Assembly (NCBI GenBank): GCA_001299455.1
Contig: CYUK01000003.1
Span: 1,178,001-1,242,000 of the forward strand
DNA from: Clostridiales bacterium SIT11
Lineage (GTDB): Bacteria > Bacillota > Clostridia > Tissierellales > Peptoniphilaceae
Reading direction: 5' to 3'
Length of the DNA stretch: 64,000 bases
The notes below the pieces were generated by a model. It searched no databases and was not told the origin of the DNA. It saw nothing but the letters and a program-made list of their open reading frames with translations. Shown one piece after another: positions 8,388 to 17,337 of the stretch (positions within the stretch are counted from its first letter, which is position 1; every line of letters starts with the position of its first letter). The translations under genes were made by a program, and so were the position numbers.

Positions 8388-8888
8388 ATGGAAACCAAAA
8401 GATTAAGTCAAGCAGCAGTTTTACTAGCCATTGGAACAATGTTACATTTTTTACCGGGATTTTTATTTGGCATGAAGCCGGACTTCCTCCTGGTCACTAT
8501 GTTTATGGCCATTTACCTCAATAAGAAGCCAGGGGCTGTACTGGCCATTAGCCTGTGTGCCGGGGTTTTAGCTGCCCTGACCACCACCTTCCCTGGAGGA
8601 CAAATTCCTTCACTGTTCGACAAAGTGATTTCAGGTTTTACCTTTTACCTCATGTGCCAGGCTCTAGGAAACTTAAATCCTGTCAAGGCCGGCCTCTTAA
8701 CTGGAATTAATACAATTATTTCTGGAGTTGTCTTTTTAACATCGGCTCTTTTCCTGGCAGGCCTACCGAGTGGAGCCAGCCTATCGGCCCTAATTATAGC
8801 CATTGTCCTTCCAACAGCAGGGATTTCTTGCTTCTTTGGAGGAATCCTCTTTAAAGTATTGGAAAGTATGGGTCTAGCCAGGGCTTAA
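8388..8888 (+). CDS. trpP: tryptophan transporter TrpP family
   Basis: 166 residues, almost entirely hydrophobic with about five or six membrane segments, starting METKRLSQAAVLLAIGT and containing KPDFLLVTMF and the PGGQIPSLFDK loop of TrpP/YhaG proteins. Predicted to import tryptophan. GGAGAAAAGT precedes the ATG. The T-box with a Trp specifier immediately upstream is strong support. The size and fold resemble ECF substrate-binding (S) components, and an ECF energising module lies 180 bases downstream, although a terminator separates the two. Whether it works alone or with EcfAAT cannot be read from sequence. Confidence 0.85.
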   Translation: METKRLSQAAVLLAIGTMLHFLPGFLFGMKPDFLLVTMFMAIYLNKKPGAVLAISLCAGVLAALTTTFPGGQIPSLFDKVISGFTFYLMCQALGNLNPVKAGLLTGINTIISGVVFLTSALFLAGLPSGASLSALIIAIVLPTAGISCFFGGILFKVLESMGLARA

Positions 8889-8908
8889 GAAAAAGGAATA
8901 AGACCTTG

Positions 8909-8975
8909 AAAAAGGCCTCTAAAGTGGACATAGCAAGGAATGAACCGGGTTATTCTTCTTTAGAGGTCTTTTTAT
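8909..8975 (+). terminator. intrinsic terminator after trpP
   Basis: Sixteen-base arms (8909-8924 and 8958-8973) centred on GGCCTCTAAAG and CTTTAGAGG pair around a 33-base loop, and the distal arm ends in five T residues. Confidence 0.75.
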
Positions 8976-9070
8976 GGAAAAAAGGAAAAGTAGAGTGTTC
9001 TAAGGCCTGAATATGTGGTACACTTGTAAAGATAAAAGAAGATAAGATCTTGTTTTGAGAGAGGAAAGCG

Positions 9071-9901
9071 ATGATAGAAGTAAAAGAAGTTGATTTCACC
9101 TACCCCCACAGTGGCGACCAAGAGGCGGCAAAAACCATTGACCACTTGTCCTTTAAATTGGAAGAGGGGGAATTTTTAGCCATCCTAGGCCATAATGGGT
9201 CTGGAAAATCGACCCTGGCAAAATTATTAAATGGCCTTCTTTTGCCCAATGCAGGAGAAGTCCTAGTCCAAGGCAAGTCCACCTTAAATGAAGAAGATCT
9301 CTGGGAAATTCGGTCCAAGGCAGGCTTGGTTTTTCAAAATCCAGACAACCAAATTGTGGCCACCATGGTGGAAGAAGATGTGGCCTTTGGGGCGGAAAAC
9401 CTGGGTCTTCCCAAGGAAGAACTTAGGGCCCGGGTAGACCAGGCTCTGGAAACTGTGGATATGCTGGACTATAAGAGGCAGGCCCCCCATCTCCTAAGTG
9501 GAGGCCAAAAACAACGGGTGGCCATTGCCGGCATCTTGGCCATGAATCCGGATATTATTATTTTTGATGAACCTACGGCTATGCTAGACCCCAAGGGGCG
9601 GCAGGAAGTTATAGAGACCATCCAAAAGCTACATGCCCAAAAAAAGACCATCCTCCTCATCACCCACTTTATGGATGAGGCGGCCCTGGCAGACCGGATT
9701 ATTGTCCTGGAAAAGGGGAAAATTGCTCTAGATGGTGAACCTAGGGAGGTCTTTGCCAATGTAGCTAGAATGAAGGAAATCGGTCTGGATGTGCCCCAGG
9801 TGACAGAACTGGCCTATCGGTTAAAGGAAAAAGGCTACCCCATATCCAATAAAATCTTAGGGGTAAAGGAGTTTGTTGATCAACTATGTCCAATATCTTA
9901 G
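9071..9901 (+). CDS. ecfA1: energy-coupling factor transporter ATPase EcfA1
   Basis: First of two ATPases of the shared ECF vitamin transporter module. The 276 residues carry Walker A GHNGSGKST, the Q-loop region VFQNPDNQIVATMVEEDVAFG typical of EcfA, the signature LSGGQKQR, Walker B FDEPTAMLDP and the switch His. GAGAGGAAAGCG precedes the start. The gene overlaps ecfA2 by 16 bases, with ecfT and truA following in a tightly packed operon, the usual Firmicutes order. The module should serve several S components encoded elsewhere, possibly including TrpP upstream. Confidence 0.94.
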   Translation: MIEVKEVDFTYPHSGDQEAAKTIDHLSFKLEEGEFLAILGHNGSGKSTLAKLLNGLLLPNAGEVLVQGKSTLNEEDLWEIRSKAGLVFQNPDNQIVATMVEEDVAFGAENLGLPKEELRARVDQALETVDMLDYKRQAPHLLSGGQKQRVAIAGILAMNPDIIIFDEPTAMLDPKGRQEVIETIQKLHAQKKTILLITHFMDEAALADRIIVLEKGKIALDGEPREVFANVARMKEIGLDVPQVTELAYRLKEKGYPISNKILGVKEFVDQLCPIS

Positions 9902-10749
9902 AAATAAAAAATGTATCCCACACCTATGGCCTGGGAACCCCCTTTGCCAAGGAGGCCCTAAGCCAGGTCAACCTCAATATTGAAGAGGGAGACTTTGTAG
10001 GCCTTGTGGGCCATACCGGGTCCGGGAAGTCCACCCTGGCCCAGTGCTTAAACGGGCTAATCATCCCTACAGAAGGAGATGTAGTGGTAGAAGGTGTTTC
10101 CTTAAAGGAAAGTAAGAACTTAAAGGAAATCCGTAAGAGAGTGGGAATGGTCTTCCAATATCCGGAATACCAGCTTTTTGAAGAAACTGTGGCCCGGGAC
10201 ATTGCCTTCGGCCCTAAAAACTTAGGCCTCAGCAAGGAAGAAGTGGAGGCCCGGGTGGACTTTGCCATGGACCTGGTTCAGTTAAATCGAGACTTAAAAG
10301 ACCGGTCTCCCTTTGAACTTTCCGGAGGACAAAAAAGACGGGTGGCCATCGCAGGCATCCTTGCCATGAAACCCAAGGTCCTCATCCTGGATGAGCCGAC
10401 AGCCGGCCTAGACCCCCATGGCCGGGATGAAATTTTAGGAGAAATAAAATCCCTCTATGACCAGGGAGGTCTGACGATTATTATGGTCAGCCATAGTATG
10501 GAAGAAGTGGCAAGGCTGACCAAGCGGATGATTGTCATGAACCACGGGAAAGTGGCCATGGACGGGACGCCTCGGGAACTCTTTCGCCAGGGAGATAAGC
10601 TTAAAGACTTGTCCCTGACAACGCCCCAGGTGACCAAGGTCATGGAAGAGCTGAAAAAGCGGGGGGCAGATGTGTCTACAGATGCCATTACCATTGATGA
10701 GGCCTATGAAGAATTGGTCCGTTATTTAGAAGGGGGCCACCATGCTTAA
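9886..10749 (+). CDS. ecfA2: energy-coupling factor transporter ATPase EcfA2
   Basis: 287 residues, the second ATPase of the ECF module. Walker A GHTGSGKST, VFQYPEYQLFEETVARDIAFG, signature LSGGQKRR and DEPTAGLDP are intact, with the extended C-terminal region of EcfA2 proteins. The long overlap with ecfA1 and the eight-base overlap with ecfT suggest coupled translation of a fixed-ratio complex. It hydrolyses ATP as a heterodimer with EcfA1 to power substrate uptake through EcfT. Confidence 0.94.
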   Translation: MSNILEIKNVSHTYGLGTPFAKEALSQVNLNIEEGDFVGLVGHTGSGKSTLAQCLNGLIIPTEGDVVVEGVSLKESKNLKEIRKRVGMVFQYPEYQLFEETVARDIAFGPKNLGLSKEEVEARVDFAMDLVQLNRDLKDRSPFELSGGQKRRVAIAGILAMKPKVLILDEPTAGLDPHGRDEILGEIKSLYDQGGLTIIMVSHSMEEVARLTKRMIVMNHGKVAMDGTPRELFRQGDKLKDLSLTTPQVTKVMEELKKRGADVSTDAITIDEAYEELVRYLEGGHHA

Positions 10750-11545
10750 AGATATTACTATTGGACAATATTATCCGGCAGATACCCCGGTCCACCGCCT
10801 GGACCCCCGGGCCAAAATTCTCCTGGTTTTTTTCTATATTATTACCATCTTTGTCGTCCGGGACTATTATCCCTTTGCCCTCTTAGCCCTCTACCTACTT
10901 TTTGTTATTAAGGCGTCAAAACTTCCTCTTTCCATGCTCATAAGAGGCTTAAAGCCTTTAAGGTTGATTATTATCATTACCTTTGTCATCAACCTCTTTT
11001 TTACACCGGGAGAGACCATCTGGTCCTATGGCTTTTTAAGTATTGCCAGAGAAGGAATCCAACAGGCGGTCTTTATGGCCATTCGCCTTATTCTTTTGGT
11101 CCTGGGCACCAGCCTTTTGACCTTGACCACCTCTCCTATTGAATTGACCGACGGAATTGAAAAACTCCTAAGTCCCTTTAAGGCCATTGGCCTACCGGCC
11201 CATGAACTGGCCATGATGATGACCATTGCCCTGCGTTTTATCCCAACTCTTATTGATGAAACGGATAAGATTATGAAAGCTCAAATGGCCCGGGGAGCAG
11301 ACTTTGAATCGGGCCGGGTCTTAAGCCGGGCAAAAAACCTGGTTCCCCTCCTGGTTCCTCTCTTTGTCAATGCCCTCCGCCGGGCAGAAGAATTGGCCAA
11401 TGCCATGGAATCCAGGTGCTACCGAGGAGGAGAAGGACGGACCAAGCTCAACGAGTTGGAATTTCAAAAGAGTGACTTGTTTATCACCCTAGGAAATACC
11501 CTGGTCTTTGTCTGTATCTGCCTCACTCGTTTTATATCCCTATGA
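10742..11545 (+). CDS. ecfT: energy-coupling factor transporter transmembrane protein EcfT
   Basis: 267-residue membrane scaffold linking the ATPases to S components. It has several hydrophobic helices and the two coupling motifs of EcfT: MARGAD near residue 180 and the ESRCYRGG segment near residue 222. It begins MLKDITIGQYYPADTPVHRLDPR, the typical N-terminus. It overlaps ecfA2 by eight bases and truA by four, so all four genes form one operon. Confidence 0.94.
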   Translation: MLKDITIGQYYPADTPVHRLDPRAKILLVFFYIITIFVVRDYYPFALLALYLLFVIKASKLPLSMLIRGLKPLRLIIIITFVINLFFTPGETIWSYGFLSIAREGIQQAVFMAIRLILLVLGTSLLTLTTSPIELTDGIEKLLSPFKAIGLPAHELAMMMTIALRFIPTLIDETDKIMKAQMARGADFESGRVLSRAKNLVPLLVPLFVNALRRAEELANAMESRCYRGGEGRTKLNELEFQKSDLFITLGNTLVFVCICLTRFISL

Positions 11546-12276
11546 AAAATATTGCCTTAAAAGTGGCCTATGACGGGGTCAACTATCATGGCTACCAGGC
11601 CCAGCCAGGTCTAGTAACTGTTGAGGGAAGGTTACGTCAGGCCCTGAGAGACACCTTTCATGAGGAGGTAGACTTAGTTTCTGCCGGCAGGACGGACCGG
11701 GGAGTCCATGCCCTGGGCCAGGTGGTGAATATCAAGGTGGACAACCCCATTGACCTGGGCAACCTTCCTCGAGTTTTAAACTACCATTTACCAGAGGATA
11801 TTTCTGTCCTAGGAGCCAAGGAAGTGGACTGGGACTTCCACGCCCGGTTTTCTGCCAAGGCCAAGCTCTACCGGTATATCATTTACAACGGCCGCTACAG
11901 AAACCCTCTCTACCACCAAAGGGCTTGTTTTGTCTATGACCCCTTGGATGAAAAAAAGATGGAAGAAGCCTTAAACTACCTGCCGGGCCTACGGGATTTT
12001 GGGGTCTTTATGGGCCGCCATGCCGTAGTCAAGGATACCTACCGCCAGCTCTACCAGGTAAATATTTTAAGGAAGAAGGACCAAATAGAAGTTTACTTTT
12101 ATGGGAAGTCCTTTTTAAAAAATATGATCCGCCGGATTATGGGGACCTGTATTGAAGTGGGGCGGGGGTTAAAAGATCCCAGTTGCTTTAAAAAGGCCCT
12201 GGAAAGTCAAGACAAGGCCTATCTTGGACCGACAGCTCCAGCAGAGGGTCTCTACCTGATGCGGGTAGACTACTAG
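11542..12276 (+). CDS. truA: tRNA pseudouridine(38-40) synthase
   Basis: Converts uridines 38-40 of the anticodon arm to pseudouridine. The 244 residues hold the catalytic motif SAGRTDRGVHALGQ with Asp52 as the nucleophile, plus the family's C-terminal NMIRRIMGT segment. The ATG overlaps the stop of ecfT. ecfA1-ecfA2-ecfT-truA is a conserved Firmicutes gene order, normally following ribosomal protein genes, which are not seen here. A terminator follows directly. Confidence 0.95.
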   Translation: MKNIALKVAYDGVNYHGYQAQPGLVTVEGRLRQALRDTFHEEVDLVSAGRTDRGVHALGQVVNIKVDNPIDLGNLPRVLNYHLPEDISVLGAKEVDWDFHARFSAKAKLYRYIIYNGRYRNPLYHQRACFVYDPLDEKKMEEALNYLPGLRDFGVFMGRHAVVKDTYRQLYQVNILRKKDQIEVYFYGKSFLKNMIRRIMGTCIEVGRGLKDPSCFKKALESQDKAYLGPTAPAEGLYLMRVDY

Positions 12277-12316
12277 CTAGCCTAGGAGAAGATACTTCTT
12301 CCAGGCTATTTTTTTT
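12277..12316 (+). terminator. intrinsic terminator after truA
   Basis: TAGCCT ... AGGCTA arms with an inner GGAGAAG/CTTCTTCC pairing form a long hairpin (12278-12308), followed by eight T residues. Confidence 0.85.
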
Positions 12317-12439
12317 GCAAAAAAGAAACAAAAGTTAGTAAAAGGCAAGAAAAGTATGACAAAGCATTTACATTTACCCTAGAAAGCTGGCGGTCTTTCC
12401 CAAGAAAAGTTATAATAAAAGAATACAAGGAGGTCGTTT

Positions 12440-14215
12440 ATGAAGAAATTTAATTTTGCTTCTAAATATATACGGGACGGGAAAGTCAGCTTTCAAAGAT
12501 TTCCTGTAGTCATGACTTTTGCCTGCCTTTTTGCCCTTGTAGCTGTCTATAGCAACCATCAAACACAAGATATTAAAAGCGTCTTACACCTGCCAACAAG
12601 TACGGCCCTAATGATGGTTCTGGTTTTGGGATTTTTCTTAGCCCTGGCCATTAATCTGGCCGATAGGAGCATCCATAAACTTTGGGTCAAAGCCAGTGGA
12701 AATGCCCGCTTTATTCTTTATATTTTAGGTCTAGGTATTTTAGTAGCTATGTACCTGACTCTTCGACCAATTGATCTGGAACAACAAACCAGGGGACTTA
12801 TCTATACTTATAGTGGCATCTTACTGGCAACCATCGTGGCCTGTAGCTTTCTGGGAAGACTTTCCACCCAGGAGGATTTTGAAGCCTATGTAGCCGCCAT
12901 TATCTACAGTGAAATCTTGGCCTTGATTTACACCATTGTCCTCTTTGGTGGCCTGGGAGCTGTACTTTTTGCCATTAACTATCTTTTGGGAATTCAAATT
13001 TCTTCCACCATCTATACAGACTTGTTTTTTATCCTCTTTGGTCCTGTCCAAGCGGGATTTTTTCTGGCAGCCTTTCCAGAAGATACAATGGTAAAGTCGG
13101 ACAAGGACAAAACACCCTTTACTTTTATCTTAAAAAAGATTATCACCCCTGTCCTCTTAATCTACACAGGCATCCTCTACCTCTACTTTATTAAGATGTT
13201 TACCACAGGGGAAATTCCCTCCAACCTAATCCGCAACCTCTTTGTCTGGTATGGATTAGTTTCTGTCATCAGCCTCTTTTTCCATTCCAGGTATATGGAT
13301 GAGAAAATAAGCCGATGGATGGTGACCTGGTATTCCCGCCTGGTCCTGCCCATTATTCTCGTCTACCTCTATGCACTCAACCTCCGTATCCAAGATGTAG
13401 GCATAACAGAGGCTCGCTACCTGGGTCTTGTCTTTGGAATCTATGTGGCCCTGAGCCTTATAGTTCTTGTCTGGCAAGAGGGAAGGGACAACCGGACTCT
13501 GGCCATAATTTTGGTCATCTTTCTCCTCCTGTCCTCTGTAGGGCCCCAAAGCATGACGGCTGTCAGCAAAAGATCTCAGGAAAAGCGGCTAGTAGGCTAT
13601 CTTTTGAGTAACGATATGCTATCCCACGGTAAGATTGTTCCTAAGAAAAAACTCAAGGAAGAAGATAAGCGGGAAATAACATCAATCGTCAATTACCTAG
13701 CAACCCAGCATGATCCGGCGGAAGTCAAGTATTTGCCCAAGGACTTTACCATGGATCGCTTTGATCAACTTTTTGGTTTTCCACCAGAATATTACAATGG
13801 GACTGTGGCGACAGAAGAGGAAGCGTCCAGTCCAGGGATTGACTATTATTCTTCTGAATACCAAGAAGCTTTAGATATCCGAGGCTATGACAAGTACTAT
13901 CTTTTAAACTTTTCCAATATTCCCGAGGGAGATAAGGAAAAACTTCGGTATTTTTCTATCACAGAAGACCAGGGAGACTTGGTCATTTCTAAGAAAGATG
14001 GAGACTTAGAAGTCCTCCGAATTCCTTTAAAGGAAATTTCCGGCAAGTACAAGGCCCTCACCAACGGAAGAAGCCTTCAAAACCCCAATGACTTTGCTTT
14101 TGAAGGAAAGACCAAGGACTTTGACTACCGGCTAGTGATTACCAGCTTGTCTGTAGACCAGGAAGAAAAAAATTACTATATTGAAATGGCCCTCTTAACT
14201 ACGGAAAGAGACTGA
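12440..14215 (+). CDS. DUF4153 domain-containing membrane protein
   Basis: 591 residues. The first roughly 400 contain about ten hydrophobic segments, beginning with PVVMTFACLFALVAVY; the last 190 are soluble and probably extracytoplasmic, with the recurring YDKYYLLNFSN-type segment. The architecture matches DUF4153 proteins, whose function is unknown. AAGGAGGTCG precedes the ATG, a TATAAT lies near 12411, and terminators stand on both sides, so it is probably a single-gene transcript. Confidence 0.75.
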   Translation: MKKFNFASKYIRDGKVSFQRFPVVMTFACLFALVAVYSNHQTQDIKSVLHLPTSTALMMVLVLGFFLALAINLADRSIHKLWVKASGNARFILYILGLGILVAMYLTLRPIDLEQQTRGLIYTYSGILLATIVACSFLGRLSTQEDFEAYVAAIIYSEILALIYTIVLFGGLGAVLFAINYLLGIQISSTIYTDLFFILFGPVQAGFFLAAFPEDTMVKSDKDKTPFTFILKKIITPVLLIYTGILYLYFIKMFTTGEIPSNLIRNLFVWYGLVSVISLFFHSRYMDEKISRWMVTWYSRLVLPIILVYLYALNLRIQDVGITEARYLGLVFGIYVALSLIVLVWQEGRDNRTLAIILVIFLLLSSVGPQSMTAVSKRSQEKRLVGYLLSNDMLSHGKIVPKKKLKEEDKREITSIVNYLATQHDPAEVKYLPKDFTMDRFDQLFGFPPEYYNGTVATEEEASSPGIDYYSSEYQEALDIRGYDKYYLLNFSNIPEGDKEKLRYFSITEDQGDLVISKKDGDLEVLRIPLKEISGKYKALTNGRSLQNPNDFAFEGKTKDFDYRLVITSLSVDQEEKNYYIEMALLTTERD

Positions 14216-14219
14216 GGAT

Positions 14220-14266
14220 AAATGCCCCTGGAAGACCTGGAAAATCAGGTTTTTAGGGGCATTTTT
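14220..14266 (+). terminator. intrinsic terminator after the DUF4153 gene
   Basis: AAATGCCCCT (14220-14229) pairs with AGGGGCATTT (14255-14264), with a second ACCTG/CAGGT helix inside, then T residues. The short reading frame that covers it (14222-14407) is not a gene. Confidence 0.85.
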
Positions 14267-14321
14267 ATAGGGAAAAATCTTTTTTCAATAGAAGGCTGGA
14301 AGTCAAAAACTAGACGAAACT

Positions 14322-14350
14322 TGTCTGGAATAGAAGTTTTGTCTATAATA
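14322..14350 (+). promoter_or_regulatory. promoter of the ABC exporter gene
   Basis: TTGTCT (14322-14327), a 17-base spacer and TATAAT (14345-14350), about 40 bases upstream of the start codon. Confidence 0.65.
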
Positions 14351-14388
14351 GACCAAGTAGACAGAAAAAGAGAAAAAGGAGGAGATTC

Positions 14389-16164
14389 ATGGGAAGCCTT
14401 TCTTTAATTAAAAAAGTTCAACCCTATTTTAAACGATATCAGGGAATTCTTTACCTGGACCTATTTTGTGCAGGCTTAACCACCCTGTCTGAAATTGTCC
14501 TTCCCCTGATTTTACGCTATATAACCAATACCGGCATGACGAATTTAGATGCCTTGACCTGGGAGAAAATTCTCAGGCTGGGCCTAGTTTTTGTTGTGGT
14601 CAAGACCATTGAAGTGGTGGCCGGTTTTTACATGACCAGCATCGGCCATATTATGGGGGCAAAAATTGAAACGGACATGCGGCGGGACGTCTATGCCCAC
14701 CTCCAGGGCCTCTCCTATCGATTTTATAATGAAACCAAGGTAGGCGTGCTCATGAGCCGGCTCACCAATGACCTCTTTGATATTACAGAATTTGCCCACC
14801 ACTGCCCGGAAGAATACTTTATTGGGGGCCTGAAAATCCTGGTCTCCTTTATTATTTTAATGGGCATTAACCCCCTCTTGACCCTGGTCATCTACCTTTT
14901 AATTCCCCTAATGATTTTGACCGCCTCCAAGTACAATCGGAAGATGCGGAGGGCTCAAAAGGAACAGAGGGTCCATGTAGGAGACTTAAACTCCACCATT
15001 GAAGACTCTCTATCCGGGGTCCGAGTGGTCAAGTCCTTTGCTAATGAGGAAAAAGAGCTGGAAAAGTTCCAAAGGGAAAACCAAAAATTCCTGGGCATTA
15101 AAAAGACTTTTTACCGGTCCATGGCTGGCTTTAACACCATTACAAAAATTTTTGATGGCCTCATGTACCTGGTGGTTATTTTACTGGGCGGCTACCTCCT
15201 TATCCAAGGAGACCTGGAAGCCGGAGATTTAATTGCCTATGTTATGTATGTCAACACCCTCCTACTGACAGTCCGGCGGATTGTAGAATTTACGGAGCAA
15301 TTCCAAAAGGGAATGACAGGGATTGAGCGGTTTGCTGAAATTATGGCTGAAGATGGGGAAATTCAAGACCCTGTCCATCCCAAGGCCTTTAAAAATATCC
15401 AGGGAGAAATTATTTTTGACAAGGTAGATTTTTCCTACAATGAAGAAGAAAAAATTCTGGACCATTTTAATTTAAGGGTCTCTCCAGGAGAAAACCTGGC
15501 CATTGTCGGTCCTTCTGGATCAGGAAAGACCACTATTTGCTCCTTGATTCCCCGCTTTTATGATGTGGATGAAGGGAGTATTTCCATTGACGGCATCAAT
15601 ATTAAGGACATCCGCCTGGCGGACTTGAGAAGGGAAATCGGCCTGGTCCAACAAGATGTTTATCTATTTTCCGGAACCGTCTATGAAAATATCCTCTATG
15701 GGGACCTAGAGGCCAGTCCGGAAGATGTTATCCAAGCAGCCAAACTAGCTGGGGCCCATGACTTTATCAAGGACCTGCCCCAGGGCTATGACACCTATGT
15801 AGGGGAAAGAGGCGTTATGCTCTCTGGAGGGCAAAAGCAGCGTCTGTCCATTGCCCGGGTCTTCTTAAAAGATCCCTCCATTTTAATTTTAGATGAGGCC
15901 ACCTCGGCCCTGGACAATAAAAGTGAGCAAGTGATCCAGGAATCTCTGAAAGTCTTATCTGAAAACCGGACCACCATTACCATTGCCCACCGGTTGACCA
16001 CCATCCAGGAGGCAGACCGCATCCTAGTCATGACAGACCAAGGAATCATTGAAGAAGGAAACCACCAAGAATTAATGGACTTAAGAGGAGAATATTACAG
16101 ACTCTATACAAAAAATGGTCTGACAGGAGAAGACCTGGATTGGCTGGAAAATCCCTCTTTTTAG
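14389..16164 (+). CDS. ABC transporter, fused permease-ATPase (exporter type)
   Basis: 591 residues: an N-terminal six-helix ABC exporter membrane domain (about 1-310), then a nucleotide-binding domain with Walker A GPSGSGKTT, signature LSGGQKQR, Walker B LILDEATSALD and the H-loop IAHRL. AAAGGAGGAGATTC precedes the ATG. Half-transporters of this size act as homodimers or as heterodimers with a neighbouring half; no second half is adjacent, so a homodimer is more likely. The substrate (lipid, drug or peptide) is not predictable. It has its own promoter, so it is not in an operon. Confidence 0.88.
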   Translation: MGSLSLIKKVQPYFKRYQGILYLDLFCAGLTTLSEIVLPLILRYITNTGMTNLDALTWEKILRLGLVFVVVKTIEVVAGFYMTSIGHIMGAKIETDMRRDVYAHLQGLSYRFYNETKVGVLMSRLTNDLFDITEFAHHCPEEYFIGGLKILVSFIILMGINPLLTLVIYLLIPLMILTASKYNRKMRRAQKEQRVHVGDLNSTIEDSLSGVRVVKSFANEEKELEKFQRENQKFLGIKKTFYRSMAGFNTITKIFDGLMYLVVILLGGYLLIQGDLEAGDLIAYVMYVNTLLLTVRRIVEFTEQFQKGMTGIERFAEIMAEDGEIQDPVHPKAFKNIQGEIIFDKVDFSYNEEEKILDHFNLRVSPGENLAIVGPSGSGKTTICSLIPRFYDVDEGSISIDGINIKDIRLADLRREIGLVQQDVYLFSGTVYENILYGDLEASPEDVIQAAKLAGAHDFIKDLPQGYDTYVGERGVMLSGGQKQRLSIARVFLKDPSILILDEATSALDNKSEQVIQESLKVLSENRTTITIAHRLTTIQEADRILVMTDQGIIEEGNHQELMDLRGEYYRLYTKNGLTGEDLDWLENPSF

Positions 16165-16235
16165 GACAGGAAAAAGCATACCCATGCCCCTATAAGTATA
16201 GTATATTGAAAAAATATCCTTTTTTATTCAAGATA

Positions 16236-16264
16236 TTGCAAAATTCAAGACTTAGTAGTATAAT
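16236..16264 (+). promoter_or_regulatory. promoter of the cbiMNQO operon
   Basis: TTGCAA (16236-16241) and TATAAT (16259-16264) are 17 bases apart. The sequence upstream is very AT-rich and holds a direct repeat ATTCAAGA / ATTCAAGA (16226-16233 and 16243-16250) that overlaps the promoter and could bind a regulator. Confidence 0.7.
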
Positions 16265-16281
16265 AAGAATGCACTAATATG

Positions 16282-16310
16282 CAAGACCCCAGGCACGTCT
16301 TGTTTTATTT
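16282..16310 (+). promoter_or_regulatory. terminator-like hairpin in the cbiM leader
   Basis: CAAGAC (16282-16287) pairs with GTCTTG (16297-16302) around a nine-base loop and is followed by TTTTATTT. It lies between the promoter and the cbiM ribosome site, where it could act as an attenuator. No conserved cobalamin or NiCo riboswitch core was found. Confidence 0.4.
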
Positions 16311-16331
16311 ATACTATGTAAGGAGGAACGT

Positions 16332-17072
16332 ATGCTTAAGAAAAAGAATTTTAAGAATCTTTGGTATCTCCCTCTCCTCGTTATGTATGTGGCTGTGATG
16401 AACACCCAAGAAGTTCAAGCCATGCATATTATGGAAGGATTTTTACCAAAAAAATGGGCACTCATTTGGTTTATTATTGCAGCACCTTTCGTTATTTATG
16501 GTTTAAAGGCCATCAGTAAAATTGGAAAAGAAAACAAGGACAACAAGTTATTGCTGGCCTTGGCAGGAGCCTTTGTCTTCCTACTCTCTTCCCTAAAACT
16601 TCCCTCTGTTACAGGATCTTGTTCACATCCAACAGGGGTAGGCCTTGGTACTGTTCTCTTTGGACCGGCACCAATGTTTGTTTTAGGAACCATTGTCTTG
16701 ATTTTCCAAGCCCTACTTTTAGCTCATGGTGGCTTAACCACTCTTGGAGCCAATGCCTTTTCCATGGCTATAGCTGGACCTATCGTAGGTTATGCTGTTT
16801 ATAAGGGACTGCGGAAGGCTGGAGTAAAAGACCTTGTTGCTGTATTTATTACAGCTACTGTAGCGGACTTATTTACCTATATTGTCACCAGCTTCCAACT
16901 AGGCCTTGCTTTCCCAGCAGGAAACATGATGGGTGAAGTGGCCAAATACCTAGGTATTTTTGCCATTACTCAAGTGCCGATTGCCATTATGGAAGGGATT
17001 TTAACAACTCTTATCTATGATAAGGTAAAAGAATACAACGGAAAGGGTGAAGTCATTGAAGAAGTCCACTAA
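16332..17072 (+). CDS. cbiM: cobalt ECF transporter S component CbiM
   Basis: 246 residues. An N-terminal signal-like stretch ends in VQA, after which the mature protein would begin MHIMEGFLP, the conserved CbiM N-terminus whose Met-His coordinates cobalt. The motif GSCSHPTGVGLGT in the middle is also diagnostic. Several membrane helices follow. TAAGGAGGAACG precedes the ATG. First gene of cbiMNQO, a Co2+ uptake system; nickel cannot be excluded, but the CbiN protein next to it favours cobalt. Confidence 0.93.
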   Translation: MLKKKNFKNLWYLPLLVMYVAVMNTQEVQAMHIMEGFLPKKWALIWFIIAAPFVIYGLKAISKIGKENKDNKLLLALAGAFVFLLSSLKLPSVTGSCSHPTGVGLGTVLFGPAPMFVLGTIVLIFQALLLAHGGLTTLGANAFSMAIAGPIVGYAVYKGLRKAGVKDLVAVFITATVADLFTYIVTSFQLGLAFPAGNMMGEVAKYLGIFAITQVPIAIMEGILTTLIYDKVKEYNGKGEVIEEVH

Positions 17073-17337
17073 AACATTATTAGTTATTTTAATGCTGGCT
17101 TTAATTATTGGGCCACTCTATGCAGTAAGTAATGGTGAATTTGGTGGGTCTGATGACGCCGCTGAAGGGCAAATCACCGAATCCAATCCAGATTATGAAC
17201 CTTGGTTTGAACCCTTGATTGAACCAAAGTCTGGAGAAATTGAATCTCTCCTCTTTGCTTCTCAAGCAGCTATTGGAGCTATTATTATTGGCTACTACCT
17301 AGGCTATAACAAGGGTAAAAAAGATGCCACAAATTGA
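17047..17337 (+). CDS. cbiN: cobalt ECF transporter auxiliary component CbiN
   Basis: 96 residues with a hydrophobic helix at each end and an acidic extracytoplasmic loop containing PWFEPLIEPKSGEIESLLFA, the CbiN hallmark. It assists CbiM loading. It overlaps cbiM by 26 bases, reading from a GTG at 17047; a TTG at 17056 is better spaced from the GGAAAGG upstream and is an alternative start. It overlaps cbiQ by 14 bases. Confidence 0.9.
   Translation: MKSLKKSTKTLLVILMLALIIGPLYAVSNGEFGGSDDAAEGQITESNPDYEPWFEPLIEPKSGEIESLLFASQAAIGAIIIGYYLGYNKGKKDATN

Noticed and set aside
14222-14407. 61-residue plus-strand frame
   Set aside because: It spans a terminator hairpin and the promoter of the ABC exporter and overlaps that gene's start; no ribosome site.
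16165-16331. Cobalamin riboswitch upstream of cbiM
   Set aside because: No B12-box-like GCCACTG core or extended conserved structure; the leader is only about 60 bases.
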